Shown here: positions 23,301 to 31,452 of the stretch, one piece after another | Numbering within the stretch: the first letter of the stretch is position 1 | Layout of the letters: each line of letters starts with the position of its first letter | DNA from: Pegethrix bostrychoides GSE-TBD4-15B | GTDB taxonomy: Bacteria; Cyanobacteriota; Cyanobacteriia; Elainellales; Elainellaceae | Assembly: GCA_019359155.1 (NCBI GenBank) | Contig: JAHHHV010000009.1 | Coordinates: 1 to 35,152, forward strand | Direction: 5' to 3' | DNA length: 35,152 nucleotides | Notes under the pieces: generated by a model | The model's input: only the letters and a program-made list of their open reading frames with translations | What the model was told of the DNA's origin: nothing | Databases searched by the model: none | Position numbers and translations under genes: made by a program

Positions 23301-24066
23301 TGCGTTTCCCCAGAGCATTGGTCAGCCCGCACTGCCGCTCAAAGGCTGGATTAGCTTCTAAAAAGCGATAGTCAACGGGCTGGCCAGCCTGATTAAACAG
23401 CACTTCCACTACGCAAAACCCTTCGTCAATCGATTCAAACAGAGTTTGATAGCGCTGCTTAGACTGATGCAGGGCGACCTGAGCCTGCTGAATCTCCTCA
23501 CAAACCGGTGCCAAAACTTGAGCATCTGGGGCGGCGCTGCCGATGCCCATGACACCGCCAACCTGACCGTTTTCATCCCAAATTGCGCTGCAAGACCAGT
23601 TAAAGCAAGGCGCAGCAGAACGGTGGCAGTTGGTGCTGTAGGAGTCGGTGCTGCAATCAAACTCCGTATCAGGATTACTGCTCTGACATTCACCTAGCCA
23701 AGGCTGATGCTGCCGTTGCAGGGGCTGTCCCGTTGCAAAAACCTGCTCAATATCAGCCTCTACCGTGCTCCAACTCTCTGCCCAGCGCGGCGGGACTGGC
23801 TCTGACTCACTCATTGGCGCTGCCTGATCTTGTTTGGAGAGCGCTCTGTAGGTATCATTCTGGAACAAAAGGCGCTCGCGTTCCCAAATCAAAAATGCAG
23901 GAGATCCAACGTTTAGTAAAATATTCAGCGCTGATTTGAGGCTAAGTGGCCAATGCTCTACAGCGCCCAATAGCGTTTGTGCCCAGTCATGCGAACGCAT
24001 CAGCGCTCCCACCTCATCGCCGTCTTTGAAAAGATCGTCAACAACCACTTTGGGTTCTAAACTCAT
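20323..24066 (-). CDS. Hybrid histidine kinase with several PAS domains, GAF and receiver
   Basis: This 1247-residue sensor autophosphorylates on His and passes the phosphate to its own receiver. In order: a PAS-like N-terminal region (about 25-180), PAS (200-320), PAS-PAC (328-447), PAS (453-560) and PAS (575-690). Next come GAF (705-860), HisKA with His891 in VLSHELRTPLNP, and HATPase (N1004/N1008 in WNLLSNAIKF, DTGKG at 1036-1040, GGLGLGLAI). Last is a receiver (about 1126-1247) with Asp1133/1134, phosphoacceptor Asp1177 in ISDIGMPEMDG, and Lys1231. All key residues are present. There are no membrane helices, so it is probably soluble. The signal is unknown; PAS and GAF could bind haem, flavin or a bilin, but the GAF lacks an obvious bilin Cys. 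The N-terminal region has five Cys in 33 residues (127-159), unusual for this type. No separate response regulator gene is adjacent. Confidence 0.92.
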   Translation of the reverse strand: MSLEPKVVVDDLFKDGDEVGALMRSHDWAQTLLGAVEHWPLSLKSALNILLNVGSPAFLIWERERLLFQNDTYRALSKQDQAAPMSESEPVPPRWAESWSTVEADIEQVFATGQPLQRQHQPWLGECQSSNPDTEFDCSTDSYSTNCHRSAAPCFNWSCSAIWDENGQVGGVMGIGSAAPDAQVLAPVCEEIQQAQVALHQSKQRYQTLFESIDEGFCVVEVLFNQAGQPVDYRFLEANPAFERQCGLTNALGKRMRELVPDMEPYWFDLYGRVVLTGESQRFEERAEALDRWFDVSAFRIGSPEDCKVGILFSDITIRKRIELRLRDSEEQFRNMADHAPFMVWVTDSTGFCTYLSQSWYDFTGQTAASGLGFGWLSAVHPDDDEAAKQIFLAANQQQVGFRLEYQLRDRDGSYIWAIDAANPWFDEDGQYQGYIGSVIDITDRKQAEEVVRESEEQRRDILESISDAFFAVDENWLFTYLNQAAQLLLAPGLIGKNVWEAYPGLSSSEFGQLYRRVLSDQVAGSLTAFYPDHDRWYEVHAYPSANGITVYFQNVTERKQAEDRLRQVSAELEQQIRQFDGIASAVPDFIYRFDRTGRFTYVNQPLLNLWQKSAAEVLGKTCAELDYSPEMAALMQNQIQQVIETGESLKDETSYTSVSGTGFYEYIFVPLFDQTGVVEAVAGVTRDITERQQTEARLKARNERLKLLSEIANDLLLSEDPKIFLASLFERVAAHLGLEVYFNYLFDSEHDCLQLHAYGGISAEVAESARLLKLGEGVCGHVAKYRRPAVVEQALEAADNPLAVPVQSIGIRAYASHPLLVGNRVLGTLGLGTRQRDRFTADELELMQVIANQVAVALERSHLVAELQERAEALVQSNRIKDEFLAVLSHELRTPLNPILGWSRLLQQGNLDDTKTHIAIATIERNAKLQAQLIEDMLDISRILQGKMSLATLPVNLSAVIAAALETVRLAAEAKSIQIQTLYSPLTGLVIGDAGRLQQVIWNLLSNAIKFTSQGGQVTVSLAQVGNQAQIQVADTGKGIQADFLPHVFEHFRQEDGATTRKFGGLGLGLAIVRQITELHGGTVKAESAGEDQGSRFTVLLPIAPRPVPEFTAHSSAVLQRDLSGVQVLIVDDEADSRDLLAFVLEQASATVQIATSGAEALAAIADACPQLIISDIGMPEMDGYMLMRQIRALPPQQGGQIPAIALTAYAGEIDQQQAIAAGFQLHLAKPIDAETVVAVIAKLIE

Positions 24067-24855
24067 GCGCTTGGTCTATAACTTTAGGCTAGGTTTACTT
24101 ATTAGTAATCTATCTCAAGGTAGAGAGCGAGAGTGCTACAACCTGAGGAAAGCTGTAGAAGCAGACCATAAACATGCTGTTGAACAAACTCCCGAAACCG
24201 CTCTCAACCAGTAATTTTGTGACGATTGCCCTTCTGAAAGTGAGGGATAGCTTGGTAATCGCCAGCATCATTCCAGACGCAAGCGAAGTCTGCTTCTGGC
24301 CATTTTCTGAGATGTCTTTGATCAACTCTCTCAAAAGATTGATGGAGCCGTTCTTCACAATTTGTAATTTGTAATGGACAGTACGGCTTAGTTAGCGCCT
24401 ACGGCTTGGTTAGCAGCTTGACCAGTGGCTTGACCAGCTTTATATCCAAGATTAGGGGAGAATATTATGACAGAGCGAATTCAACAGCCGTTTCTGAATA
24501 AGGTACTGGAGCGAAGCGGCTTATAAACAGTTAATGAGGCTGATAATGAGAATGAGCGAGCTACGAGTATCGTGTTTCGGATCCTGCGAGTATGATGCTT
24601 AATATCTGGCAAGATCTGAACGTCATGGTCGCATTCTTCAGTCGGATTAGTCCGGCTCAGAATCTGCACATTCAGCTGGGAATGTTCATGCTACGTTTGC
24701 AGCAAGAAGCAGTAACGGCAGCAATGCTTTCAGCAGTATTGCTTTCAGCCACGAAAGGAATTTTGCAACGGGAAGTATTCCCTCATGTGAGTTTATTCGT
24801 CGTTCTACTGCTGGCTAACAAATAGCCAGAAAATTCAAAACATTTGAGGTGATTT
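24067..24855. other. Long gene-poor region
   Basis: No confident gene in about 790 bp. It contains AATTTGTAATTTGTAAT (24358-24374) and GCTTGACCAGTGGCTTGACCAGC (within 24410-24440), both small direct repeats. A 19-codon frame has a good ribosome binding site (separate entry). A 77-codon plus-strand frame at 24592-24825 (MMLNIWQDLNVMVAFF...) has a hydrophobic C-terminal half but no ribosome binding site. It could be a remnant or a small membrane protein; I rate it low. Kinase promoter sequences should lie near 24070-24150. Confidence 0.5.
24467..24526 (+). CDS. Possible 19-residue small protein
   Basis: ATG at 24467 is preceded at a good distance by AGGGGAG and begins MTERIQQPFLNKVLERSGL, then TAA. 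The composition is that of a normal amphipathic helix and the initiation signal is the best in this 790-bp region. It may be a true small protein, a leader peptide, or the 5' remnant of a lost gene. No family recognised. Confidence 0.3.
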   Translation: MTERIQQPFLNKVLERSGL

Positions 24856-25194
24856 ATGGACACGACTGTAACCAAAGTAGATTCACAAAATTCGCCAAAG
24901 GGAAAAATGGGGCAGATCTATCTGGCCTCTGGAGTTCATCTCGCGATGCGACTCTGGAAAGACGAACAGCCCAGTGATCCGAAGCCTGAAGCAGAACGGG
25001 ATTACGAAACAGTTGGTTATGTGATTCAGGGTCGCGCAGAGCTTCATATTGCAGGGCAAACCGTGATCTTAGAGCCTGGTAATTCCTGGATTGTACCGCA
25101 GGGGACTCGCCACAGTTACAAAATTCTGGAGCCATTCACCGCAGTTGAAGCTACCAGCCCACCCGCTAGAGTAGACGATCGCGATGCCGCATAA
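24856..25194 (+). CDS. Small cupin-domain protein
   Basis: The 112-residue single-domain protein has the cupin beta-barrel pattern. The first motif region reads YETVGYVIQGRAELHIAG and the second PGNSWIVPQGTRHSYKI. In the first motif the usual HxH metal ligands are replaced (ERDYETVGY), leaving His at the second motif (TRH) as the only obvious ligand, so a metal-dependent dioxygenase activity is doubtful. GAGGTG lies 5-6 bases before the ATG. Cupins of this size act as isomerases, dioxygenases or small-ligand sensors; the neighbours (kinase upstream, cobalamin genes downstream) do not decide. Cytoplasmic. Confidence 0.85.
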   Translation: MDTTVTKVDSQNSPKGKMGQIYLASGVHLAMRLWKDEQPSDPKPEAERDYETVGYVIQGRAELHIAGQTVILEPGNSWIVPQGTRHSYKILEPFTAVEATSPPARVDDRDAA

Positions 25195-25321
25195 ATGAAG
25201 CAAGTGGCACTCAAGGAAGAAAGCACTGCGTTTGAAGGATCTCATGCTTCTCCATGGCAATTTCTGATCCGCAATTACTGACTTAGCAAGCCCAAACAGC
25301 CTATGCTCTCTGTCTGTAGCG

Positions 25322-26692
25322 CTAGCTAAAAATCAGCGTTGAGGCATCTGGCAATCTTGCATAGCTGCTCGCTGCCGCTAGAAACCGCTGGAGCAAATCA
25401 GGCTGCGCGCCGAAGTGCAGATGCAGATAAGAAGCATGGAGATTGTGATATTTCCAGCCCTCTCGGTAAGGCGGAAACTGCGCGTCGTAGCCCGACAGCT
25501 CAAACAAAGGCGACTCCGCCACGCGGCTCAGGCTCGACCGATGGAACTCATGCCCCCAGAGCTGACGGTCTTTTGTCATCAGCAGGCTATCTTGCAGCGC
25601 GGTGGCCTGTCGGTAGCCCAGCGTCAGGCGGCTGCCCATCGTGGCGACCACAGGCAGAACTCCAGCCATCAGGTGAGCTACCCCTGCAAAATCGACAATC
25701 TGCTCGCAGAGATACATCAGCCCGCCGCATTCGGCATAGGTTGGCATCCCAGCCTGAATTGCTGAGTGAACCTGTGAAATCGCCTGACTCTGCGCCAGCT
25801 CTGCGGCAAAGACCTCCGGGAAACCACCGCCGAAATAGAGTCCCTGTACGCCCGTCGGCAGCGTCTCAGCCAGCGGACTCCAAGGGACTAGCTCTGCCCC
25901 ATGCTGCGCGAACAGCTCCAGGTTGTCGGCGTAGTAGAAGTTGAAGGCGGCATCTCTAGCGATGCCGATTCGCAGCATGGGGGCGACGGGAGCAGGCAGG
26001 ATCGGCGGAGCGAGCTTGGGGACGCTGAGCAAGGGTAAGAGCTGCGCCCAGTCAAAGCAGCTATCGCCCAAGTCGGCCAAGCGCTCTAGAATGGGCGGCA
26101 GGTTGAGTTCTTCGCTGGGCACTAGCCCCAAATGGCGGTCGGGAATCGTGATTTCGTCGTCACGCCGCAGCACGCCCAGAACCGGCAGGCTGAGTGACTC
26201 TAAGGCGGCTTTTAACAGCTCCAGATGGCGGTCGCTGCCGACGTGATTTAGAATTACGCCCACGACCTGCACACGCGGATCAAAGCTACAGTAGCCGTGA
26301 GCAATGGCGGCAATGGAGCGAGAGAGGCTGGCGCAGTTGAGGATCAGCAACACGGGCAGGTTGAGCAGGCGGGCGACATGGGCAGTGCTGGCATAGTCGT
26401 CTTGGCCAGTGGCTCCGTCAAATAGCCCCATCACGCCTTCAATCAGCGCATATTCGCTCTGCTGAATGTTTTGGGCAAAGCACTGCTGCACGTAGGCTTC
26501 GGAGGTGAGCAGCGGGTCGAGATTGCGGCAGGGGCGGCTCGTTACATGGCTATGAAACATCGGGTCGATGTAGTCTGGCCCTACCTTGAACGATTGCACC
26601 CGCTGCTGCCGCCGTGCTAGAGCTGCCAACATCGCCAGCGTCACCGTTGTTTTGCCTGCACCGCTGCGTTCACCTGCTAGAACGATTGCCAT
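25322..26692 (-). CDS. cbiA: Cobyrinate a,c-diamide synthase
   Basis: CbiA/CobB amidates the a and c side chains of (hydrogeno)cobyrinate with glutamine and ATP in cobalamin synthesis. The start at 26690-26692 gives MAIVLAGERSGAGKTTVTLA with the P-loop at residues 7-16, exactly where the family begins. A longer frame reaching 26881 adds 63 residues of unrelated sequence that would overlap cobN, so I reject it. The dethiobiotin-synthetase-like domain shows FKVGPDYIDPMFH and GLFDG; the C-terminal class I glutamine amidotransferase domain shows GLYFGGGFPEVFA and the nucleophile Cys in YAECGGLMYL. Length 456 is normal. It is divergent from cobN with 76 bp between starts, which probably contains both promoters. 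No cobalamin riboswitch fits in such a gap. Confidence 0.93.
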   Translation of the reverse strand: MAIVLAGERSGAGKTTVTLAMLAALARRQQRVQSFKVGPDYIDPMFHSHVTSRPCRNLDPLLTSEAYVQQCFAQNIQQSEYALIEGVMGLFDGATGQDDYASTAHVARLLNLPVLLILNCASLSRSIAAIAHGYCSFDPRVQVVGVILNHVGSDRHLELLKAALESLSLPVLGVLRRDDEITIPDRHLGLVPSEELNLPPILERLADLGDSCFDWAQLLPLLSVPKLAPPILPAPVAPMLRIGIARDAAFNFYYADNLELFAQHGAELVPWSPLAETLPTGVQGLYFGGGFPEVFAAELAQSQAISQVHSAIQAGMPTYAECGGLMYLCEQIVDFAGVAHLMAGVLPVVATMGSRLTLGYRQATALQDSLLMTKDRQLWGHEFHRSSLSRVAESPLFELSGYDAQFPPYREGWKYHNLHASYLHLHFGAQPDLLQRFLAAASSYARLPDASTLIFS

Positions 26693-26768
26693 AGAGCCAC
26701 ATGCCGTAAGATAAAACTTTGGGTTGCCCCACTCACTTCTGACTCTCACTATAAACCCAACTTTTGCT

Positions 26769-29700
26769 ATGCATCGTCTCGCAACCCTCCCCGGCGGCTG
26801 GAATCCTTCTGTAGAGGGAGTCATTTTCGTTGAACAGCAGCCCGCGCCAATTGTCGTAATCACCGCCGCCGATACCGACATCCAGACTTTGGCCGCTGCC
26901 GCCCAGCGCTTACCTGCGGGTTTTCCAGCGCTGCGCGTAGTGAATCTGCTCCAGCTTCAGCAGCAGCTCACGATTGATACCTACGCTGAGTCGGTTTTGG
27001 CAAAGGCCGCGGTGATCATACTGCGGGTGATTGGCGGACGCTCGTACTGGAGCTACGGGCTGGAGGTGGTGGAAGAGACGGCGCAGCGGACGGGCGCAAA
27101 GCTGATTATTTTGCCGGGAGACGAACGCCCCGACCCGAATCTGACCAGCCACTCGACGGTGACGCTGAGCGAGGCTCATCAGGTTTGGCAGTATTTGCTG
27201 GAAGGTGGCCTGGAGAACTACGGCAACTTGCTGAAGTTTGTGGCAACTCGCTGGTTGGCGCAATCCTACAGTTTCGCGCCGCCGCAGCCTGTGCCGCGCA
27301 TTGGCATATACGGCAGTCTGCCTGCGCCAATTCAGCTTGTGCCGTCTGGCGTAGGTATTTTGTTTTACCGGGCGCATTATCTCTCGGGAAATTTGGCCGT
27401 GATTGAGGCGCTGATCCAGGCGCTCAAGCAGCGTCACCTAACGCCCGTGCCAATTTTTGTGTCGTCGCTGCGAGAGCCAGAGGTGCAGCAGCAGCTCTTA
27501 CGATATGCTGTGGGGCTACAGGTTCTGCTGAACAGCACCAGCTTTTCGCTAGCGAGTCTGGAGAGTGAACAGCCGCAGGTGGAGCTATGGGAGCAGCTCA
27601 ATTTGCCCGTTTTGCAGGTGGTTTGCAGCGGCGGCACGGCGGCACAGTGGGCAGAGAGCTTTCAGGGCTTAGCGCCCAAAGATATGGCGATGAACGTTGC
27701 GCTACCCGAAGTAGACGGCAGAATTATCACGCGAGCCGTGTCGTTCAAATCAGTCCAGACTCAAAACACCCAGCTTCAAACGGACGTGGTGGTTTACGAG
27801 CCGCAGCCCGACCGGATAGACTTTGTGGCAGATCTAGCCGCTAACTGGGTGAAGCTGCGCCAAACGCCGCCGCCAGAGCGCAGAATCGCCCTCATCTTGG
27901 CGAACTATCCCAGCCGCAATGGTAGACTCGCTAACGGGGTTGGTCTCGATACGCCCCAGAGCTGTCTGGAAATTCTCAACGCGCTTCGGGTTGCTGGATA
28001 CAATATCCCAAATATTCCCAAAAGCGCTCAAGTACTCATTCAGCTTCTGACATCCGGCGTCACAAATGATCCAGAAAGCAAAATTCGCCCAACCAATCAA
28101 TCGGTTTCGCTCGCTGAATATCAAGCCTATTTTAATCAGCTTCCAGAGCAGGTTCAATCTGGAATGAAAAATTGTTGGGGAGAGCCAGAGCTAGACTTCC
28201 CCGTTGCTGGAATTCAGCTCGGTCATATTTTCATTGGCATCCAGCCCGCACGTGGCTACGATCTCGATCCAGCCCTTAGCTATCACGCGCCTGACTTAGA
28301 GCCACCCCCTGCCTATCTCGCATTTTATCACTGGATCAGAGCTAAATTTAACGCAAACGCGGTTGTGCATGTCGGCAAGCATGGCAACCTGGAATGGTTA
28401 CCCGGCAAAACCGTAGCGCTCTCGGCACAGTGCTATCCTGAAGCTGTATTCGGCGCAATGCCGCATCTCTACCCGTTTATCGTCAACGATCCAGGCGAGG
28501 GCTCACAGGCCAAACGTCGCGCTCAGGCCGTCATTCTCGACCATCTCACGCCCCCCATGACCCGTGCCGAACTCTACGGCAACCTGCACCAGCTCGAAGG
28601 CTTAATCGACGAATACTACGAAGCCCAAACGCTCGACCCCCTGCGCCTCAAGCTTGTTACCGAACGTCTCTCAGCCCTGATTGCCCAGGAAAACCTTCAG
28701 CACGATCTGGGACTCACTCTAGAAGCCGCCAACCTCAGCGAATTTCTCAAAACCGCCGACGGCTACCTCTGTGAAATCAAAGAGGCTCAAATCCGCGACG
28801 GCCTGCATATTTTGGGTCGCTGTCCAGCCAACCGCCAACTCCGCGATCTAATCGTCGCCATCGCCCGCAACCCTAGTCGCAGCAATAGCCACAGTCGCAT
28901 TGGCCTCACCCGTGCCATTGCCCAAGACTGGCAGCTCGATTTCGATCCGCTGACAGCTGATTTGAGTACGCCATTTGATTCCAGTTTGCATCCTCAGCTG
29001 AGTCACTGTCGAATGATTGGAGATGTCGTTGAGGCGATCGAAGAATATGCAGCAGAGACTGTGGGGCAGTTGCTAGCTGCGATCCCCCCTAGCCCCCCTT
29101 CTGAAGGGGGGAACCTGAATCAGACTCCGGAAGCCCCCCTTCCGGAAGTCCCCCTTTTGAAGGGGGATTTAGGGGGATCTGATTTAGAGGAATCAGCTCA
29201 GGAACTCACCTGGATACAGACCTATCTACTCCCCGCTCTTCAGCAGACCAATCAAGAGATAACTAACTTACTGCGCGGACTGAACGGCGAATATATCGCC
29301 AGCGGTGCATCAGGCGCACCTACTAGAGGCCGACCGGATGTATTGCCAACGGGACGCAATTTCTACTCGGTGGATATTCGGGCGATTCCGACAGAGACGG
29401 CCTGGGAGCTGGGGCGCAGAGCGGCAGAGGTGCTGGTGGAGCGCTATGTGCAGGAGAACGGCGAATATCCGAAAACAATCGGGCTATCGGTCTGGGGTAC
29501 TTCGACGATGCGGACAGGCGGCGACGATATTGCGGAGGCGATGGCGCTGCTGGGAGTCCGTCCGGTCTGGGATGGGCTGTCGCGCCGGGTGGTTGATTTT
29601 GAGATTTTGCCGCTGTTGGCGCTAGAACGCCCGCGTGTCGATGTGACGCTGCGGATTTCCGGCTTCTTTCGAGATGCCTTCCCCAACTTAATTGATCTCT

Positions 29701-30563
29701 TCGACAGCGCTGTGACTGCTGTTGCCAGCTTAGACGAACCCGCAGAGCAAAATCCGCTGGCGGCACAGGTGCAGCGAGAGCAGGCAGACTGGGAGGCAGC
29801 AGGCTTGTCGGCTGAGCAGGCGGTGGCTCGTTCGCGCTACCGAATTTTTGGCTCGAAGCCGGGGGCGTATGGCGCTGGATTGCAGGGGCTGATTGAGTCG
29901 CAAAACTGGCAGGATGAGGCTGATTTAGCGCGTGCCTACATCAACTGGAGCGCCTATGCCTACAGCCGCAACGCTGAGGGTGAATCAGCCCCCGAAGCCT
30001 TTAATCAGCGCCTCGGCCAAATGCAGATTGTGCTGCAAAATCAGGATAACCGCGAGCATGATCTATTGGATTCTGACGACTACTATCAGTTTCAGGGTGG
30101 ACTCACCGCAGCAGTCCGGCTGGCAGGTCAGCAGCCCCAGCTTTACTTTGGTGATAACTCGCGGCCAGAGCAGCCGAAAGTACGGCAGTTGAGTGAGGAG
30201 ATCGCCAGAGTTTATCGCGCCAGAGTGGTGAATCCGAAGTGGATTGAGGGTGTAATGCGACATGGCTACAAGGGCGCGTTTGAGCTGGCCGCCACGCTGG
30301 ACTTTCTGTTTGCCTACGATGCTACCACGGGCTGCGTTCCTGACTTCATGTATCAGGGCATCACCGAAGCATACCTGCTAGATCCGACAGTGCAGGAGTT
30401 TATTCGTCAAAATAACCCTTGGGCACTGCGCGATATGTCCGAGCGGCTGCTGGAGGCAAATCAGCGCGGACTGTGGCAAGATGCTGCACCCGAAATGCTG
30501 CATCAGCTGCGGCAGATGTTTTTGGAAGCCGATGGCGAAATTGAGACACAGGGTATGAGTTAG
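26769..30563 (+). CDS. cobN: Cobaltochelatase subunit CobN
   Basis: CobN inserts Co2+ into hydrogenobyrinate a,c-diamide; it is the large subunit homologous to ChlH/BchH. In cyanobacteria no CobS/CobT is usually found and ChlI/ChlD are thought to help. The start at 26769 (MHRLATLPGGWNPSVEG) is the typical one; a TTG start at 26724 is less likely. Conserved segments include HVGKHGNLEWLPGK, NDPGEGSQAKRR, GRPDVLPTGRNFYSVDIRAI and VWGTSTMRTGGDDIAEA, and GRNFYS rather than a ChlH-type box points to CobN. Length is 1264 residues, complete. Residues about 772-804 are a Pro/Gly-rich insertion encoded by a 99-bp palindromic element (separate entry), placed between helical linker segments. cobK follows after 15 bp. 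Confidence 0.94.
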   Translation: MHRLATLPGGWNPSVEGVIFVEQQPAPIVVITAADTDIQTLAAAAQRLPAGFPALRVVNLLQLQQQLTIDTYAESVLAKAAVIILRVIGGRSYWSYGLEVVEETAQRTGAKLIILPGDERPDPNLTSHSTVTLSEAHQVWQYLLEGGLENYGNLLKFVATRWLAQSYSFAPPQPVPRIGIYGSLPAPIQLVPSGVGILFYRAHYLSGNLAVIEALIQALKQRHLTPVPIFVSSLREPEVQQQLLRYAVGLQVLLNSTSFSLASLESEQPQVELWEQLNLPVLQVVCSGGTAAQWAESFQGLAPKDMAMNVALPEVDGRIITRAVSFKSVQTQNTQLQTDVVVYEPQPDRIDFVADLAANWVKLRQTPPPERRIALILANYPSRNGRLANGVGLDTPQSCLEILNALRVAGYNIPNIPKSAQVLIQLLTSGVTNDPESKIRPTNQSVSLAEYQAYFNQLPEQVQSGMKNCWGEPELDFPVAGIQLGHIFIGIQPARGYDLDPALSYHAPDLEPPPAYLAFYHWIRAKFNANAVVHVGKHGNLEWLPGKTVALSAQCYPEAVFGAMPHLYPFIVNDPGEGSQAKRRAQAVILDHLTPPMTRAELYGNLHQLEGLIDEYYEAQTLDPLRLKLVTERLSALIAQENLQHDLGLTLEAANLSEFLKTADGYLCEIKEAQIRDGLHILGRCPANRQLRDLIVAIARNPSRSNSHSRIGLTRAIAQDWQLDFDPLTADLSTPFDSSLHPQLSHCRMIGDVVEAIEEYAAETVGQLLAAIPPSPPSEGGNLNQTPEAPLPEVPLLKGDLGGSDLEESAQELTWIQTYLLPALQQTNQEITNLLRGLNGEYIASGASGAPTRGRPDVLPTGRNFYSVDIRAIPTETAWELGRRAAEVLVERYVQENGEYPKTIGLSVWGTSTMRTGGDDIAEAMALLGVRPVWDGLSRRVVDFEILPLLALERPRVDVTLRISGFFRDAFPNLIDLFDSAVTAVASLDEPAEQNPLAAQVQREQADWEAAGLSAEQAVARSRYRIFGSKPGAYGAGLQGLIESQNWQDEADLARAYINWSAYAYSRNAEGESAPEAFNQRLGQMQIVLQNQDNREHDLLDSDDYYQFQGGLTAAVRLAGQQPQLYFGDNSRPEQPKVRQLSEEIARVYRARVVNPKWIEGVMRHGYKGAFELAATLDFLFAYDATTGCVPDFMYQGITEAYLLDPTVQEFIRQNNPWALRDMSERLLEANQRGLWQDAAPEMLHQLRQMFLEADGEIETQGMS
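29082..29180. repeat. 99-bp palindromic repeat element inserted in frame in cobN
   Basis: The stretch begins GATCCCCCCTA and ends TAGGGGGATC (terminal inverted repeats with one base difference). It contains three consecutive hairpins: CCCCCCTT/AAGGGGGG (29094-29112), TCCGGAAG/CTTCCGGA (29127-29147) and CCCCCTT/AAGGGGG (29151-29167). Its length is a multiple of three and it adds a segment ending LLKGDLGGS to the protein. Such CCCCCT/AGGGGG palindromes are, from memory, frequent dispersed repeats of cyanobacterial genomes. The boundaries are approximate. Confidence 0.85.
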
Positions 30564-30578
30564 AGTGTAAGTCAGAAT

Positions 30579-31313
30579 ATGCGACGTGTATTGATTTTAG
30601 GCGGCACAGGGGACGCAATCGCTCTAGCAGAGCAGGCGGTTCAGCTCCCCGATGTAGAAGTAATCAGCTCGCTGGCTGGACGCACTCAGTCACCGATTAC
30701 CCCTAGCGGCAGCGTCCGATTTGGCGGTTTTGGCGGCGTAGCCGGATTGATTAACTATTTGCGTCAGCAGCAGATTACTCATCTGATCGACGCGACCCAT
30801 CCGTTCGCCGCTCAGATTTCCTGGCATGCGGCTGAGGCGGCTGAGGCGGTGGGCATAGCACATCTGCTGCTCATCCGTCCTGCTTGGGAGAGAGTATCTG
30901 GCGACTGCTGGATTGAAGTACAAAATCACGCAGCGGCAGCGGCTGTCCTGCCGGGACTAGCTGAGCGCGTGTTTCTGACAATTGGCCGGCAAGAGCTGGC
31001 GGCCTTTGCCCCTCTAAAGCAGATCTGGTTTTTGATGCGAATGATCGATCCACCCCTGCCCGACATGGCTCTGCCGCCGGGACAGATTCTGCTGGATCGC
31101 GGCCCCTTTCACCTTGCCGCCGAACTTGAACTGCTGACTCAGCACCAAATCCAGGCCATTGTCAGCAAAAACAGCGGTGGTGCGGCGACCTATGCCAAAG
31201 TCACTGCGGCTCGCGAGCTGGGACTGCCGATTGTGATGGTACAGCCGCCGCTGCTGCCGTTGGGCGATCGCGTCTCGGAGATTGCGGCAGCGCTGGACTG
31301 GATTCAGAGTTGA
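30579..31313 (+). CDS. cobK: Precorrin-6A reductase
   Basis: CobK/CbiJ reduces precorrin-6A (or the cobalt form) with NADPH. The N-terminus RRVLILGGTGDAIALAEQA carries the family glycine motif at 8-13. It is followed by SLAGRTQSP, VRFGGFGG, LIDATHPFAAQIS and the C-terminal AIVSKNSGG-AATYAKVTAARELGLPIVMV, all hallmark segments. Length 244 is normal. It starts 15 bp after cobN and is probably co-transcribed. The CobN neighbour suggests the late-insertion (oxygen-type) pathway, although cobK itself does not discriminate. It contains one of the few HIP1 octamers (GCGATCGC, 31264-31271) I noticed. Confidence 0.93.
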   Translation: MRRVLILGGTGDAIALAEQAVQLPDVEVISSLAGRTQSPITPSGSVRFGGFGGVAGLINYLRQQQITHLIDATHPFAAQISWHAAEAAEAVGIAHLLLIRPAWERVSGDCWIEVQNHAAAAAVLPGLAERVFLTIGRQELAAFAPLKQIWFLMRMIDPPLPDMALPPGQILLDRGPFHLAAELELLTQHQIQAIVSKNSGGAATYAKVTAARELGLPIVMVQPPLLPLGDRVSEIAAALDWIQS

Positions 31314-31452
31314 TGAATTCGCGCTAAAGTTCTCAGCTTGCTGGCGGTAACCGTCAAGTTTTAAGGTAAACTCGACTCTTGTTTGGATTGCATTAGGGCG
31401 ATCTGGCGCGTTTGGACTGAGTTACTTTACTTTTCCTCTAGAGGATGAAACC

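Noticed and set aside
24110-24374. Pair of overlapping frames on both strands as a transposase remnant
   Set aside because: Neither frame shows DDE or HUH motifs, terminal inverted repeats or target duplications.
26724-26768. Upstream TTG start for cobN
   Set aside because: The added 15 residues (MPHSLLTLTINPTFA) are not typical and the usual CobN N-terminus MHRL begins at the ATG 26769.
26693-26881. N-terminal extension of the cbiA frame by 63 residues
   Set aside because: The extension is unlike the family, would overlap the cobN start on the other strand, and the P-loop of CbiA normally begins within the first ten residues, as it does from the ATG at 26690-26692.
29305-29766. Long antisense and frame-shifted ORFs inside cobN
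   Set aside because: They are shadows of a high-GC conserved coding stretch; the CobN frame carries clear family motifs throughout.
15469-31271. HIP1 octamers (GCGATCGC) as a lineage marker
   Set aside because: I noticed only two (15469-15476 and 31264-31271), too few to use as evidence for lineage, and I did not count exhaustively.
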